Positions 1 through 12,830 of a stretch of 64,000 nt of DNA are shown in pieces (the stretch's first letter is position 1; every line of letters begins with the position of its first letter). Under the pieces are notes generated by a model. The model did not search any database, was not told where the DNA came from, and saw only the letters and a list, made by a program, of their open reading frames with translations. Origin of the DNA: Platynereis dumerilii (taxonomy: Eukaryota > Annelida > Polychaeta > Phyllodocida > Nereididae); assembly GCA_026936325.1 (NCBI GenBank), contig JAPTHN010000013.1, forward strand, positions 19,618,632 through 19,682,631. Direction: 5' to 3'. Both the position numbers and the translations under genes were made by a program.

Positions 1-340
1 AAAAGATAGCCGGACCTGAAAATTTCATGTTTTTCTGATGGTCAAAGAGATCACATGACCCTGAAAAATCGATGTTCTCAGAAATCGCAGAAGATGTACT
101 GGTGGATGTACTGGTGGATGTACTGGTTCATGTATTGGTTCATGTACTGGTTCATGAACTGGTTCATGTATGGTTCTTGCACAGGTTCATGTACTGGTTT
201 ATGTACTCGTTTTTCTGTGCATACTTGCATGTACTAAATGTAAAGGAAACATTCTTGTATTCTTGTCTGTATGCATGTTACAAATTTTCACAATATATCA
301 ATATTTTGACAAGGAAGGAATCATCCTTTCTGATCAACCT
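1..340. repeat. T-repeat copy carrying a minisatellite
   Basis: The two ends match a compact copy at about 3,076-3,190: the beginning (AAAAGAT..GACC..GAAAATTTC) and the end (ATTTTGACAAGGAAGGAATC) are adjacent there, but here they are separated by about 240 bases holding a 12-bp minisatellite. The open frames across it are only translated repeat. It is an interspersed repeat of unknown class; no coding role is seen. Confidence 0.7.
93..208. repeat. 12-bp minisatellite, first array
   Basis: About nine imperfect units of the type ATGTACTGGTTC. A second array of the same unit lies at 4,826-4,992, followed by the same roughly 65-base tail (CTGTGCATACTTGCATGTAC and onward). Because the unit is a multiple of three, all frames stay open and give repetitive Leu-Val-His style translations; I treat these as artefacts. 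Confidence 0.85.
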
Positions 341-750
341 GTCTGGTAAAATGGGGGGGGGTAGCAGATAGTACAGGAATAACAAAATGGAGGGGGGTGT
401 ATCCCGTGTCATGAGGCCTCCCCGAAAAAAAAAGTTGTTATCATCTTTTTACAACTTCAATTTAAATGGAGGGAAGTGGATGATACTTGGCACACACAGG
501 AGTAGCTGCAGGCCTGTGATAGCAAATGCAAAATATGAATGGCCTTGACTTTGATATCAGAAGGTCATCTACATGCAAATGCTGGTACTGTAACTGTGGC
601 TGATGACATTTCACCACCCTACACAAAGTTACACAGTCAGTAGTGAGAGTGCGAGTGAGGGGGGGGGGGGTGAAACAGACACAACAAAGGCAATATGTAA
701 GAACAAAATTTATTTCGCTTTTTTTTTTTTTTTTATAAGTCCAAGCGAAT
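341..750. other. no gene seen
   Basis: AT-rich DNA with homopolymer runs (G near 350 and 660, T near 720). No open frame with recognisable content and no clear repeat structure. Confidence 0.6.
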
Positions 751-752
751 TA

Positions 753-1082
753 GGGTTACGTTTGGCACCTCTAAATAACCTATAAGGAGGTATAGCAGTG
801 AAAAAAAAATTACAGTCTAGGAATGGTGACCAAGAGACCTACATGCAAAAAATACCAAATCTGAAATTGGTCCTTTATTCCTGGGGAAAAAGGGGAAAAA
901 CCTCCACTTTTCGGTTTTTTAGAAACTGTCGTAGCATCTAGGAAAATGTATTTACAAACCTGAAAAAGGTACCAAAAGTTGTCTCATATCCTAGGCTACG
1001 TCCACTCTGAGTTTCATTATTGGCCTCTCATTTTTAAAAAAAACGCCCATTATGAGACTTTTTGAGGTGCAATCTGTAACCC
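753..1082. mobile_element. MITE with TA target duplication
   Basis: The left end GGGTTACGTTTGGCACCTC and the reverse complement of the right end (GGGTTACAGATTGCACCTC) form imperfect terminal inverted repeats. TA lies directly outside both ends (751-752 and 1083-1084), as expected for Tc1/mariner-type insertion. The 330-bp body has no transposase frame. Family assignment is inferred only from the TA duplication. Confidence 0.6.
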
Positions 1083-1092
1083 TAGCCTCCCT

Positions 1093-1650
1093 GGTTTTGA
1101 GTGAATGGTGTAATATCTCTCCAGATTACTGGAGGACACTGGTAGGACTGTCTCTCATGCCAAAATGAAGAAAATTGGATAATTTTTAACCGAGAGAATG
1201 CATAAAATGTCTCTTTTGCACAATTTGCTTGAAAACTAGGTCACGACCAGGCATATTGGACAGAGATGGCGTGAGAATGTTCCCTAATGAACGGCCTTCG
1301 ACTTGGTACCTTTACATTGTCTCTGTGACATCATCATTTTGATAGGTGGTGAACGGTGTTTTTGCGATCTACTAAATTGACATTTTTTCAATAAAACATC
1401 AGAAAGGATGGTTTTAACAATTCAAAAACCTGAAAAATGAGTTCCTCATGCTAATTTGATCTGAAATAGAGGTATTGCACAACTTTCTCGGCCCATAATT
1501 AAGAAATTTAGGCTGACCGATGCCCGTTTTTTTTGTTTTTTGCCTATTATATTGCAAGGCTGGGGGTCAACTCAGAGGGAGGTACATTGAAAATTCTATA
1601 TAGCGATCATGCTGGATCTAGCGCTATACAAGTAACCTATTATTATTATT
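1093..1650. other. no gene seen
   Basis: AT-rich single-copy-looking sequence without a supported coding frame or repeat. Confidence 0.6.
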
Positions 1651-1806
1651 AAACTTCACCTACACATAGGTGAAGTCTCTTGTAATCGGTAGTATTTTTA
1701 TTAAACTTCACCTACACATAGGTGAAGTTTCTTGTAATCGGTATTATTTTTATTAAACTTCACCTACACATAGGTGAAGTTTCTTGTAATCGGTATTATT
1801 TTTATT
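1651..1806. repeat. three tandem 52-bp units, each with a perfect hairpin
   Basis: Units start at 1,651, 1,703 and 1,755. Each contains ACTTCACCTA, CACA, TAGGTGAAGT: a perfect 10-bp stem around a 4-base loop. The units differ at only a few bases. A related string (TAGGTGAAGTT) recurs once at about 5,150. No promoter or coding role can be assigned. Confidence 0.9.
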
Positions 1807-2940
1807 ATTCTTCCCGGATAAACCTCTTCGGAAAATTTTCAAAAAATTCATATACATGGTCTACAATGACCTTATTACAAATTCTGATTATGAGTGACCT
1901 TGACCGATTTTTCAAGGTCACAGAGCCTTTTAAGGTCAAATTTTGCAAAACTTCAAGTGCATGTAGGTCATCCGGTTATTACCAGATTTCACTTTCCTGT
2001 ACATGGAAATGTCCTGGACACTTTCTACACAGCTTGAATTACTTTCATGAAAGTAGGTCAAGGTCAAATTGTACAAAGTCCGTTTTCATGGTTTAAGGTC
2101 TATCGCGGGATCTCAGAATCCGTAAGTCGTAGAGTCATACCGATGGTGTCAAAACGTGCCCGAACTCACGGGACATTTGCCCGGACTCTTTATTTTCCAT
2201 CGGTAGTACCGGTTCTTGAGTTATGTAACTTTAAAGTCATACTGCGTCACCAAAATCGGTGACCTTGAGAATTTGACCTTGAAATATCGATGTTAGGTCA
2301 TAACATGTCATAGTAAACCCCCCCAAACATACACCTAATAAGCCCAAAATGACCTTTAAATTTGACCTTGACCTCATTTTTCAAGGTCATTTGACCCAGA
2401 AAAGTTTGAAAAAGTGCCATTTTCAGCAATTTTTTTCACCATGTTCTTTTCAAGATATCACTGTGATTTACTGGTGACAGATGAACATTGGCCTGCTTAT
2501 CCATAATATCTAATCATATTTTGTCTACCTCCTTCTCCGGATTTATGAAAAATTTTCAAATATTCCTAACCGACAAATGCTAAAAAAGGACACATTTCTG
2601 CATATTTGACAGGGAAATATTCATTCTACAGGGTTGCAATGCATGACTGACCCCCCCTTTGTTACCTACTGCCTTTCTGAATAGCATATTAATTTTGACC
2701 TAGAAAATGTTTTTCAAGGTCAAACTCAAGGTCAAACATGACAAAATTTTTTGCCTTTTTTACATTTCGTATTTTTCAACAGAGAAGGAAGCAAGATATT
2801 GTTACAAAAATTATAGACAAACTTGCTACAATACTCTAGAAGCTTCCTGTAAATTTTCAAGGTCCTCGGACTGGCCTACGTTGCACTGTAAAGGTCAAAA
2901 GGTCGAAAAACGAGCGAAAAATGTATGATTTTTTTTCACA
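1807..2940. repeat. AAGGTCA-rich interspersed repeat block
   Basis: This kilobase holds a dozen or so AGGTCA or TGACCT half-sites, several as TCAAGGTCA (near 1,913, 2,054, 2,384, 2,714 and 2,724). Phrases recur with variation, which suggests an old, internally repetitive element. Similar (T)CAAGGTCA-rich repeats are widespread in marine invertebrates. Short frames here look random. Confidence 0.6.
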
Positions 2941-3490
2941 TTTCTCAAAAATAGCGTCATTTCAAACAGCTGTAGCTCCGGTCCTAATTAAGATAGAGAA
3001 AATCTGAAAACAGATTTGGAAAGGCCATATTCTCCTCTAGTTTTCATTTTCTGAACATTTTGTCGTAGCTACGACGGTTAAAAAGATCGCTGGACCCTGA
3101 AAATTTCATGTTTTTTGTCAAATTTTCACAATTTATCATTATTTTGACAAGGAAGGAATCATCCTTTTTTGATCAACGTGTCTAGACCTATTTGTAACAT
3201 CTGTTTACATAATCCTGGCAAATTATGTATGTTTTCATTGAACCGTTTTGGTTATACAGTGATTTTAAGTTAAAAACTACATTTTTTCAGGTATTTCTAC
3301 AGTTCATATTCCTGAATTGTGCCATAATTTCAATCTGCGATAACTCCAGTCCTAATTAAGATACAGAGAATCTGTAAATAGATTTGAAAAGGCCAAATTC
3401 TCCCCTAGTTTTCGTCTTCCGAACATTTTCTCGTAGCTATGACGGTTTAAAAGATCGCCAGACCCTTAAAATTTCTTGTTTTTCCTGCAG
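2941..3490. repeat. two tandem T-repeat monomers
   Basis: The block TCCTAATTAAGATA..GAGAA..CTG..GATTTG..AAGGCC..TTCTC..TAGTTTTC..CGTAGCTA..GACGGTT..AAAAGATCGC occurs at about 2,960-3,115 and again at about 3,335-3,480. A further partial copy at about 4,740-4,825 leads into the second minisatellite. The copy at 3,076-3,190 lacks the minisatellite found at 1-340. Confidence 0.7.
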
Positions 3491-3540
3491 AGCCAGGGAA
3501 TAGACGACATACACACAGTCCTCTCCTCTCATATAATCTA

Positions 3541-3597
3541 ATATCTTTTTATTCTATTCTATTCTGTTATGTTCTATTCTATTCTATCATATTTCTC
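3541..3597. repeat. TTCTA pentanucleotide microsatellite
   Basis: Runs of ATTCT and GTTCT units. A short CAG run follows at 3,716-3,748. The two overlapping frames at 3,686-3,898 cross this CAG run and have no recognisable domain. Confidence 0.85.
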
Positions 3598-3599
3598 AT

Positions 3600-4690
3600 T
3601 CATTCAGACAGATAGCTGCAGATAAACTTTCTTATCTCTGGTTGAGGTCAGGCCCGTGTGAGGTCAGTGCATTCAGTTCAAACTTTTAATCAGTACTGAT
3701 TATTTCATGCATATGCAGCAGCAGGCCGGCAGCAGCAGCAGCAGCAGTGACACCACTGTGACACACATAGTGGGGCCAGGGGCTTGGGTTGCCAAGGTTG
3801 GCCTGCAAGGGTGTTGTGGACCCAACAGATGTCCAGTGTTGGCTTGGGTGTGCATTCTTACACATCAACCCACACTGGTCCGACATATTAAGAAATAAGT
3901 AAAACCACTTGTATGGAATTGAACATAATGATGATCTTTAAATAAATAGATGGGCCATTAAAATTAAGAATAACCCCACCTTGATACTATTTAGTACAGA
4001 CAAGTTATTTATAACAGCTAACTTCTAGGACAAATTTAGTGTAAAAAAGTTATTGACAACAGCTAACTTTTACAGTTAACATCAAACAGGACTGCTGCAA
4101 GGTGTTTAATGTTCACTCACACATATGTTCATGTGACCTAGTTCCATGTGATAAATGGACATTCTTGCAGAACAATATGTATGCTGACCTGCTTTTTCAC
4201 TTCCAAGGGAATACTTCACATGTGAACAGGAATTAAGGTATGTTTTTCTCTAGGTTTTATTATCATTGTCAGCTAATAGTAAATAACAGGTCACATTAAA
4301 TATTGTTCATTTGATTTATAACACAATATATGATTGTAGCATTTTGAATAAACTTCCTTTTGAGATTAATTGAGTAGAAGCATGCAGAGACATAGATCAA
4401 CTGCACAATCTAGTAAAAAAATCATTGCACTTATATTTGAAATTAAAGAATTAGATCTGGCAATTCTAGATAAAATTGAACTTGCATTAAAATAACAGCA
4501 ACTGGTACATTCACAACATTGTGGTGATATGATACATTAGTAATCAACTCAGTTGCATATTTTTCAGAATTAATTCAGTTACATTCATTTTATTAGTCCA
4601 GTAGAGTACTACTATGCTTTAAATTTAAACAAAACACTAACTTCTGTTAACACAATTTATTTAACCATTTTGGTTCTAGACCAATTATTA
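3600..4690. other. no gene seen
   Basis: AT-rich DNA with the short CAG run noted above. No supported coding, RNA or mobile feature found. Confidence 0.6.
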
Positions 4691-5075
4691 GTTAAAAAAT
4701 AATTTTTTTCATGAATTCCTGAAAGTCCATATTTCTGAATAGTCATCATTTCAATAGGCCCTATCTCCGGTTCTATTTAATTTACAGAGAATCTGAAAAA
4801 TGATTTGAAAACACAAATTCTCCAGATGTACTGATTTATGTACTGATTTATGTACTGGTGGATGTACTGGTTCATGTACTAGTTCATGCACTGGTTCATG
4901 TACTGGTTCATGCACTGGTTCATGCACTGGTTCATGCACTGGTTCATGCACTGGTTCATGCACTGATTCATGCACTGGTTCATGCACTGGTTTTTCTGTG
5001 CATACTTGCATGTACTGCAATGTACAGGAAACATTATTGTATTCTTGTCTGAATGCATGTTACATAATTATGTAT
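4691..5075. repeat. second T-repeat copy with minisatellite
   Basis: Upstream sequence matches the monomers at 2,941-3,490. The 12-bp minisatellite occupies 4,826-4,992 (units ATGCACTGGTTC), and the tail after it matches 208-280 closely. Confidence 0.75.
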
Positions 5076-5989
5076 GATTCCTGTGTACTTTTCCATGTAC
5101 CTTTTACTTGCTCATCTACTTGTGTCTATTCGAGTTACTGGTACCACAGTAGGTGAAGTTTTGTTACCGCTCGCGGTTACGTCTACTAGTTATTTTTATG
5201 TTTTCCTTGGTATAACCTACTTCATTACTGAGCAATTCCTACAGGGGTTTGCAATGCCTATATTTACAGTCCAATGTTTTATACTATTACTATTTATTTT
5301 TGAAGAAAAAAAAAGTAACATTGCATTTTAGTGCAAACAATAAAGTAAACAGGCTTCTTCATTATTTTCTTTTGACAGTGTATTATTATTATCAAACTAC
5401 AGTGCACCAGTGGTGTAACTAGCAGGGCTTGGTGAGGGGGGGGGTTGAAATTATTGGAGGGGAATATATTATTCACTTCAATCAGGTGCTTAAACATAGA
5501 TTATACACCATTACATTGTTCTTACTTTAGTGTAATACTTCTGCATACCACAAAATACATGCTCAATTTCCTTCACAAATGTAGGCCTATATTTCTACTT
5601 ATTTTGTCTTTGTCAGAAATGTTTTGAAAATAATGATGGACCGTTGACGGTGTAGATATTTTATGATCATTAACAATTAAGTAATTGATTTATACTATCA
5701 GTGTTTATATATGCATTTATATAATTATATAGAACGTTATTTCATACAAATGATACTAAATTTAATTAAAGCTGTCAAATCCGCTGTCTACAGATAGATT
5801 TCAGTCATAATCAACATATTCTGACCTAATTGCCATGCCAAGAAAGACAAATTAAGATGAACATCTGTAAAATTGTTCTAAAATCGATGAAGATTGCCTG
5901 AGTTTTCAGCAAGAATGCATAATTATACTTAAAAAGACCACCTGACAAAAAACGCTTTGGTGTCCAGGACGTAAGACACAGCCCCATGA
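5076..5989. other. no gene seen
   Basis: A hydrophobic 85-codon frame at 5,074-5,331 starts inside repeat tail sequence and matches nothing I recognise; a G-rich patch lies near 5,437. Otherwise AT-rich DNA. Confidence 0.55.
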
Positions 5990-6565
5990 GTCACTAACAC
6001 TGCTCAATTTGACTGTTGTAAAAATTAACGTAACACACATTGGCTTGAGTGCAGCTATGATATAACTCTGACATTGAAAATTAAAACATGCATCCGCCAA
6101 ATTTAGTCATTTAATGTTCAACATCAACAAAACTCACACTGGCCTGGAAGCATTTGTGGCATTAAAATCAACATAACACACAATGGCTTGGCAACAGCCA
6201 TGGCACTTATTTAGCCCTCTTATGTTGAAAATCAACAAAACACACACTGGCCAGGGTGGATTTGTGGCAGAAAAATCAACAAAACACACAATGGCTTGGG
6301 AGCATTCATGGCACAAATTTAGCACTCTGGTGTTGAGAATCAACAAAACACACATTGGCCTGGGAGCATCTATGGCAGGAAAATCAACATAACACACATT
6401 GGCCTGGGAGCATCTATGGCAGGAAAATCAACAAAACACACTATGGCCTGGGAGGTTTCATGACGTTAATTTAGCCCTCTGATGTATGGAATCAACAAAA
6501 CACACATTGGCCTGGGAGCATCTATGGCAGTAAAATCAACATAACACACTATGGCTTACTGGTTC
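5990..6565. repeat. tandem array built on AATCAACAAAACACAC
   Basis: At least nine related units share AATCAACA(A/T)AACACACA followed by TTGGCCTGGGAGCATCTATGGCA-like sequence. Shorter units (about 43 bp) alternate with longer ones carrying ATTTAGC(A/C)CTCT. Open frames on both strands here (about 69-87 codons) are by-products of the repeat. Confidence 0.85.
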
Positions 6566-9500
6566 CAAAAATGTGTCTGGCCACCAGAGTAAGGTTTTTG
6601 CCCACATTCCTTTCCTTTCTGAGTGAGGAAATTTCAAGCAACATTCACACACAATGGCCAAAGTCATGCCTAAAATTTCACAATTTTCATGTCTGCAAAA
6701 GGCACACACATTGACACACTATGGACAGGGAAAGGATATAACAACTGGCTACCAAGATCTTAGTTCATTGCATTTACGATAACATTATAATTTTATCCTA
6801 CTTTTTTATGAATACAATAATTGTTTATGCACTACATCACAGCCATCACTAGTATTCACTGCATATGGCTGTTCAGCAGGTGTCTTAGCTCCAATTCAAT
6901 GAATGTAAGAGAGCACTTCATTTGCACCAAGGCCACTCTTGGACCATTTGTCCCTCTCGTCAACACATGGGTCCCTGGCAAATTGACAGTTATCTGATGC
7001 TTCCTTTTCAAACTCTTTTATAAAGTGTTCAGGATACAATGTTTGAGATTCCCAACACATATGGGTATCGGAAGGAAAACCATATTCATTCAAAATGAAT
7101 AGATTTTCTTTAATCTCACATTTACAATAAGTATTGTCTTATGTACTTGATATCTTTGTGAATCAGAGCAACAGCCATTCTAAAAAGTGAACTGCCACAC
7201 TGTAGATTTTTAATTTTGAGTCAGCTCAAATGATGGAGTGAGATGGCTGCACAATTCCTTAGAGCCAACAAGCTTGTTGTTTTATGAAAACAGGCAGATT
7301 ATTATTATCATAACTTAAAACAACAAACTATGATAACTCAAACGAATAGTGCAACCATATCACTCAGTCGTAATATTTTTTTCTAAACTGACCGAAGACA
7401 AGCTTTTTAACTGTACAAAAATCTTTAAAATAATCAAAGGCACAGAATTCAGGTCAATAGCAACTGTAGCTAAGAAAGGTCTGACTGAAATCCTGAATAA
7501 ATAAGTTTAAAAGTACCATCACAACTCAAAATCAGTATTTTTGAAAGATCTCATTCTGAAGAGTTTGGATACTTATACTGCTTTGGGATCACTTGAAACT
7601 TCTTGTTGAAAGCATGCAGGTCTGATCTTCCAAAAAACAAAGATTGATCGTGTAATCTGTATATCAGATATCAAATATAATACCTTGGCCAAAATCGAGG
7701 GAAATTTCAGGGCAAGCAGCCCATTGGATGATCATGGTAGGCATATATGAAAAAAGCAGGTCAAGTGGCACAACTTGCCCCGTTGCCGGAGTAAGTTGTG
7801 CTGCATGACACGGCAAGTTGTTCCGCTCACTGCTTATTCCTGAAAAACGTTGTATTTTACCTGTTTCTCCATATAGATAATTTTTATCATGTGTTTAACA
7901 TGGCTGATATGAAAGTCATCACACATTTATCTACCATTTTATACAAAAAGTGCTGCAAAAAACTACAATTTATTGTTTACACATGTTCTTCTCGGTGTGA
8001 GTTGTTCCACAACATTGTTTAGCTTTGCATAAAATTCAGACAAAAATAGATTTCTGAAAATTAAATCCTCTGTTATACCATAGGCACAACTTATATTTCA
8101 TGCTACTGTGAAACAGCCCACTTGAGTTTTTGCATCTATTAAAAGAAAAGTAAATTCATTACAGGAGCATGATTTTTGAACCAGCACTGCATTGCACAAA
8201 TTTAAAGGCAAACGCAAAACTGTATATATTGTTGGTGGAAGACGTGTGGAGTTTGCTGCGGACTTTTAACATAATGATCTCAAAATATACACATACTGGG
8301 AAGACCTGCGTTTCACTTACTTATCAAAGACTTTGACCCATACCTAACTCCAACTACAGCAAAGAAAATTGGCTGCCATTGTTTTCCCACATGACTCACA
8401 TATCGGCCTGTATGACCCAATATGTTTTCCTCCATCGGGTGAGAATTCATGCTTCCAGTTTTGCTGAGGATGTTTGGCACTAATGCAGTGGCACCATTAC
8501 ATGTGTTTCACTTACTTACAGGCGGCATTGTAGCATTTTTGGTGCATTCTGCACCCAACAAGAAAACGCAAGAACCACTGTACTATCAAAGTAAAATACA
8601 AGTCCAACATGCACAATAAGGGACATATATTTTAAGTACAGAAAACGGTTGAACCCTATACCTGCAACTATTATGTGACTTGACACATGAGTTTATAATT
8701 TATAATTTGCAGCTGACAAATGTCGCTTTCCACCAGGCGTCCCACCATGTCCATGATATGTGACAGTAAAATGTCAGACTGGTTATGAATAGTAGTATAC
8801 TCTGAAATATTAGCAGCAAAACTACCAGCCTAGTTCTTACTATGACATTATTAAGATGTGCTTATAACTAGCCAAGAAACACAGCACATGTACATGGAAT
8901 AAGATCCAAGCTAGCACTTATTCCTCAGCAGTTTCCACAAATTTGTGGAACTGACACCCTCAACCAAGAAGCCTTATGGATTCCTCTGCAATTAATTTGG
9001 GTGTCAGGCACAACCTGAAAATCCGTTTAGTGAGTTCGCACTCTCATCACACAAGCCAAGACGAAAATGAGATAACTTGCGTTAAACTAACCCACTATGA
9101 ATACTCAACTCAATTTAGAATTCCTTAGCTAAGTGAGGTGAAGCTCTTGCCATCTAGGGCCCACATATATCACATCTAAAACCTGTCATATAATTGCAAA
9201 TATGTAGGATCTGATCAGTAAAAACATAATAAAAATAATCATTACACTCGTGGCCATCATCATTAATTCATCCTTTTTTTGCTTGGGGCGTTGAAAGGAG
9301 GGGTACCCTGTACAGGATATAGCCCTAATAATTGTACATATTTTCACTTAATTTGTATGCCACTAGTGAACATTTTAAAACAAATTCCATCAGTCAGTCA
9401 ATCTCTATGATAGGCCTACCAAAAGTATGCATGAATTTACATGATCAAGATTCAGTTGTCTAACATGACACCACTATTGGTCTGGAATGGAGGGCGCTAT

Positions 9501-9835
9501 TGGTATGATAAAGGCGAATCCTCATAAAATTCAGTTACGTGCATTTACAAAATATTGAATTGGCATTTCCACGGATAAGATGATATCAAGTACCATCAGC
9601 AATAGTTTTGCGTGGTTGTACAAAATACCCTGTGTAACTAGTGAACCATCAGGTCTGAAAGGCATCTATGTTAGGTACTAGTTTATTACACGACACAGAG
9701 CAAAGGTTACTTTAATAATGTGTTTGTTGTCAGTCATTATAGGCATACACAGTGAAACGCACAATAAAGAGAATGAGTGCAAAAAGAGGCAAGATGAAAG
9801 TTTGCTTTGCTACCAGTTTCCAGTTGACAGGTTTA
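6566..9835. other. no gene seen, about 3.3 kb
   Basis: AT-rich DNA with only short random frames. I found no terminal inverted repeats, tandem arrays or exon-like features. Confidence 0.55.
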
Positions 9836-9839
9836 CTGC

Positions 9840-9960
9840 AGGAGGCCTCCGTGACTTGCCTGTGAAAAGCAGCCCCATGGAAACTGATGGGCAATTCTGC
9901 TACAGTCGGTTACACCGTGAAGCGGGAGCATTGACCATGGTAATGTATGTGAACATTGCC
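9840..9960 (+). repeat. stray fragment related to unit R
   Basis: The stretch containing GAAAAGCAGCCC, ATGGAAA and GGGCAATTCTG matches the conserved central island of unit R seen at about 30,475, 44,500, 51,520 and 61,600. It lies in a 101-codon open frame (9,718-10,023), but reading frame is not conserved along the match. It shows that the R family is dispersed beyond the cluster. Confidence 0.55.
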
Positions 9961-9989
9961 GCCTCATTTAAGGTGGGAATGGAGGGCGG

Positions 9990-10106
9990 TGACTCTTTTA
10001 AAAGGGGATTTCTTTACTTTTAAAAGGGATTTCTTTACTTTTAAAAGGGGATTTCTTTACTTTTAAAAGGGACTTCTTTACTTTTAAAAGGAGATTTCTT
10101 TACTTT
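9990..10106. repeat. five copies of a 22-23-bp unit
   Basis: Tandem TTTTAAAAGGGGATTTCTTTAC units with small length changes. Confidence 0.9.
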
Positions 10107-12226
10107 GTGAAGATGTAAAAGTAATGTGATGTTTTTTTCAATCTTTCAATTACTCAAACTGCCGAGTTTTGAGCAACGTGAAGTTTGTTTAACAATCGAA
10201 TGATAGTGCCATATAACAGCCCATTTCCGTAGTCTAAATGAGGGGTGACAAGTGCATTGATGGCAGTTTTAACTTTTTCCTTGTCACGGTTTTTTTGGAG
10301 TTTCGATAAGTTTCACAAATTGAAATATGCATTAAGACACATTTTGTTGATCTGCTTCTCCATGATCATATTTTAGACAAAGAGCACACCTAAGTTGCGG
10401 ACATGTTTGGCAGTTTTGATTCAATATTGTCTACATTGATTGATGTCATTTGAAGTTTCTTCAATAGGTTTGGTGTTCCGATTAAGTTCAGTTATATATC
10501 CACTACATAGCCTGTTGTCATGAGAGAAATTTCGAATTTCAGCAATAAAAATATACAACTGTTTCTTTTTTCAAACAAATACAAAACTAATACATGCAAA
10601 AAATGAGGATAGAGTGGACCAAACATGTCATTAGTATCAATATTTATTCGAAAAAAAAAAAATCAGACTTGAAGGCTTTTGTTGTATATACTTCTCAGTC
10701 TTATGCTTAAGTACTCAAGTCATAACAGAAATATTTGGTTTCAATTGGCACAATACCAATACAACAGCATGCTGGACCACACCCACTGGTTTTGTGAATA
10801 ACTGGACGTCAACAGAGAAATCCATTAGATCAGGAAATGGCACTGGTCACTTCAAAGCAAGTGGACACCCAAGGTAGGATTAGGTTGTGCGAATGTCTCA
10901 GTCATCTTCCCATATCCTATTAACAGACTACATTCAAATAGCCATAATAAAATTCACATATTTTCATAAGTTGTTATTCTCCAAGAGCGTCATTCTCCAA
11001 TCTCCGATCCCCTGTATGGGCCATTGTTCTTTTATGCATGACATCATCATTCTGTCTGAGAATTGCAAGGTTGTATCGCTGATGTCATATGGTAAAGGCA
11101 TTATTATTTAATGTCAGTAGCCAAAGAAAGTCCTCATCTGGAGTGGATGGAACAACTTATTTTCTGTTGACCCCACTGCACGCGTCAATTACCTATCCGA
11201 CCTTCAGACTAGGCTAGGACTGCAGGCAACAGTACCCAATTAAGCAATCACCAAGCACTGAATTGTCAGTTGGAGGTCAAGAGTTGGACGTGGCCCGCCA
11301 GCGCAACAGAACAGCGTTGTAACCGTGATATTGTTGTGAAGTGGTGCTTTTGTCTATAAAAGGCCACCCAACGGGTTAAGTTGTGTTTCATAATCTGGAG
11401 CATTACTTCTTATTATGAATTACATTTTGAGGATATCTGAGTTGTTTTCAATTGCCCGTTTTCACTGGCAGAACTACTCTCTTTTCTTTATGGTCGTGCA
11501 ATTCCCCTTTTCTCCAGGTCATAGATAATGACAGCAATGATCACTGTGTTGTGACAGTCAAGACTAAAGAGTATTCAGAATGGATGTGACATCTGACTTT
11601 GTATGACTCTGTCACGGTGTCGTCTGATTCTCTTTGATCATCTCAATGCCAAAAGCACTCGGAGAGCCTTAAGTACAGGGGGATAAGGTCATAATATGAT
11701 TTGTGCTTTTCCTATTGCATTGCCTTTTTTTCAGAAATTTACCATACTCATCACCTTACCTCACTCATTGGCAAGCTGGAAGCTGCCCTGTCCCTCATCT
11801 TTGCATTTCTTGACTAGGTGCCCCATACCATTCGACACCTCTGTAAACCAAGGACAAAATAGAGTTTCGCTGCAATGAAAATCGCTGCAATGAAAATCCC
11901 ACATTCTTCACTATCCACTAATTGTCCCATGTTTACCTGGTTAAGTGTTTGTCTCATGGTATAAGCCGGTTATTCACCATGGGATCGGGAGTATGTTTTC
12001 ACACCTCAGGCTGAAGTCCTTGGTTGCCAAATCACATACCTCCTCACCCATTGTGAATAACCTATACTTGTCACATGTTCATCTGTGGCATGCTATTTTA
12101 CCTCTCCTTATTCTTGTTTGTCTCTTCCATCTGGCTGGAGAGTTGTCTGCTGCTAAGAGAGACACACCACTCACTAAGTGAACTTCCAGGTTGTTCCTGA
12201 CACCAAATTAATTACAGAGGAAACGA
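10107..12226. other. no gene seen; one TATA-like site
   Basis: No supported gene. A good TATA-like string, TATAAAAGG, lies at about 11,355, but only a 37-codon frame follows, so it is probably coincidental. Sequence becomes GC-rich abruptly at about 12,240, at the Harbinger boundary. Confidence 0.5.
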
Positions 12227-12229
12227 TAA

Positions 12230-12285
12230 TGCTTCATTCTCACGGCAGCTCCCGGAGAACTTTTTGAAACGGCGGCGAAGTATTT
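12230..12285. repeat. left terminal inverted repeat of Harbinger element
   Basis: Matches the reverse complement of 19,643-19,698 with a few substitutions and indels. CACTGAGGGGCA recurs in direct orientation near both ends (about 12,530 and 19,393) as a subterminal repeat. Confidence 0.85.
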
Positions 12286-12830
12286 TCAGGAGAGACGGAA
12301 AAATATTTCCTCTTTTTACGTATCGCGCAGGGGCATTTTAGCTTCCCGCCGGACATCTTTTGGTTGCACGCCGTCGAGAATCCTGCTTCTTACCCTCACT
12401 TCAAATCGCGACGGAGCAGAAAAAAAGTTTCAACCAGTACAAATTTTATTAAAATCGACGGGGGAGCAGACCAGATAAATTGTTCGACGCCGCGATCAGA
12501 AAAGTAAGACTGCGTCGAAGTTTTCGCGCCACTGAGGGGCAAAAAGTTTCCCGCCGTTTAGGAAAACAAGCGGGATTCTCTGCGTGGCGCCAAAAAGGTC
12601 GACCCCGCGGTTCTTCTGCACTCCGCCGTCAAGGAAAATGCTCCGGGACGTGTGCAAAACCTTCGCGCCGTCGTCTGGACCCCCTCCCGGAGCAGACAGA
12701 GTGGCGCCAGAGGGGCTATTTTTAGCAAAATCCTTTGTCCGCGGGGTACTGAAACCATCACGGCGTCGACCTTTTGTGCCACGGCGGGAAAGGGGGGTCA
12801 GCCATGGAGACGCACTGGCGCGCGCCTCGC

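Noticed and set aside
4751-5052. Val-His-Glu-Pro and Leu-Val-His frames
   Set aside because: Translations of the 12-bp minisatellite on both strands.
5074-5331. 85-codon hydrophobic frame
   Set aside because: Starts in repeat tail, is mostly low-information hydrophobic sequence, and has no promoter, homology or splice support.
93-6565. CRISPR-like arrays
   Set aside because: The tandem repeats have no unique spacers and the DNA is clearly eukaryotic.
11350-11530. TATA box with a 37-codon frame
   Set aside because: No exon structure or recognisable protein follows; likely chance.
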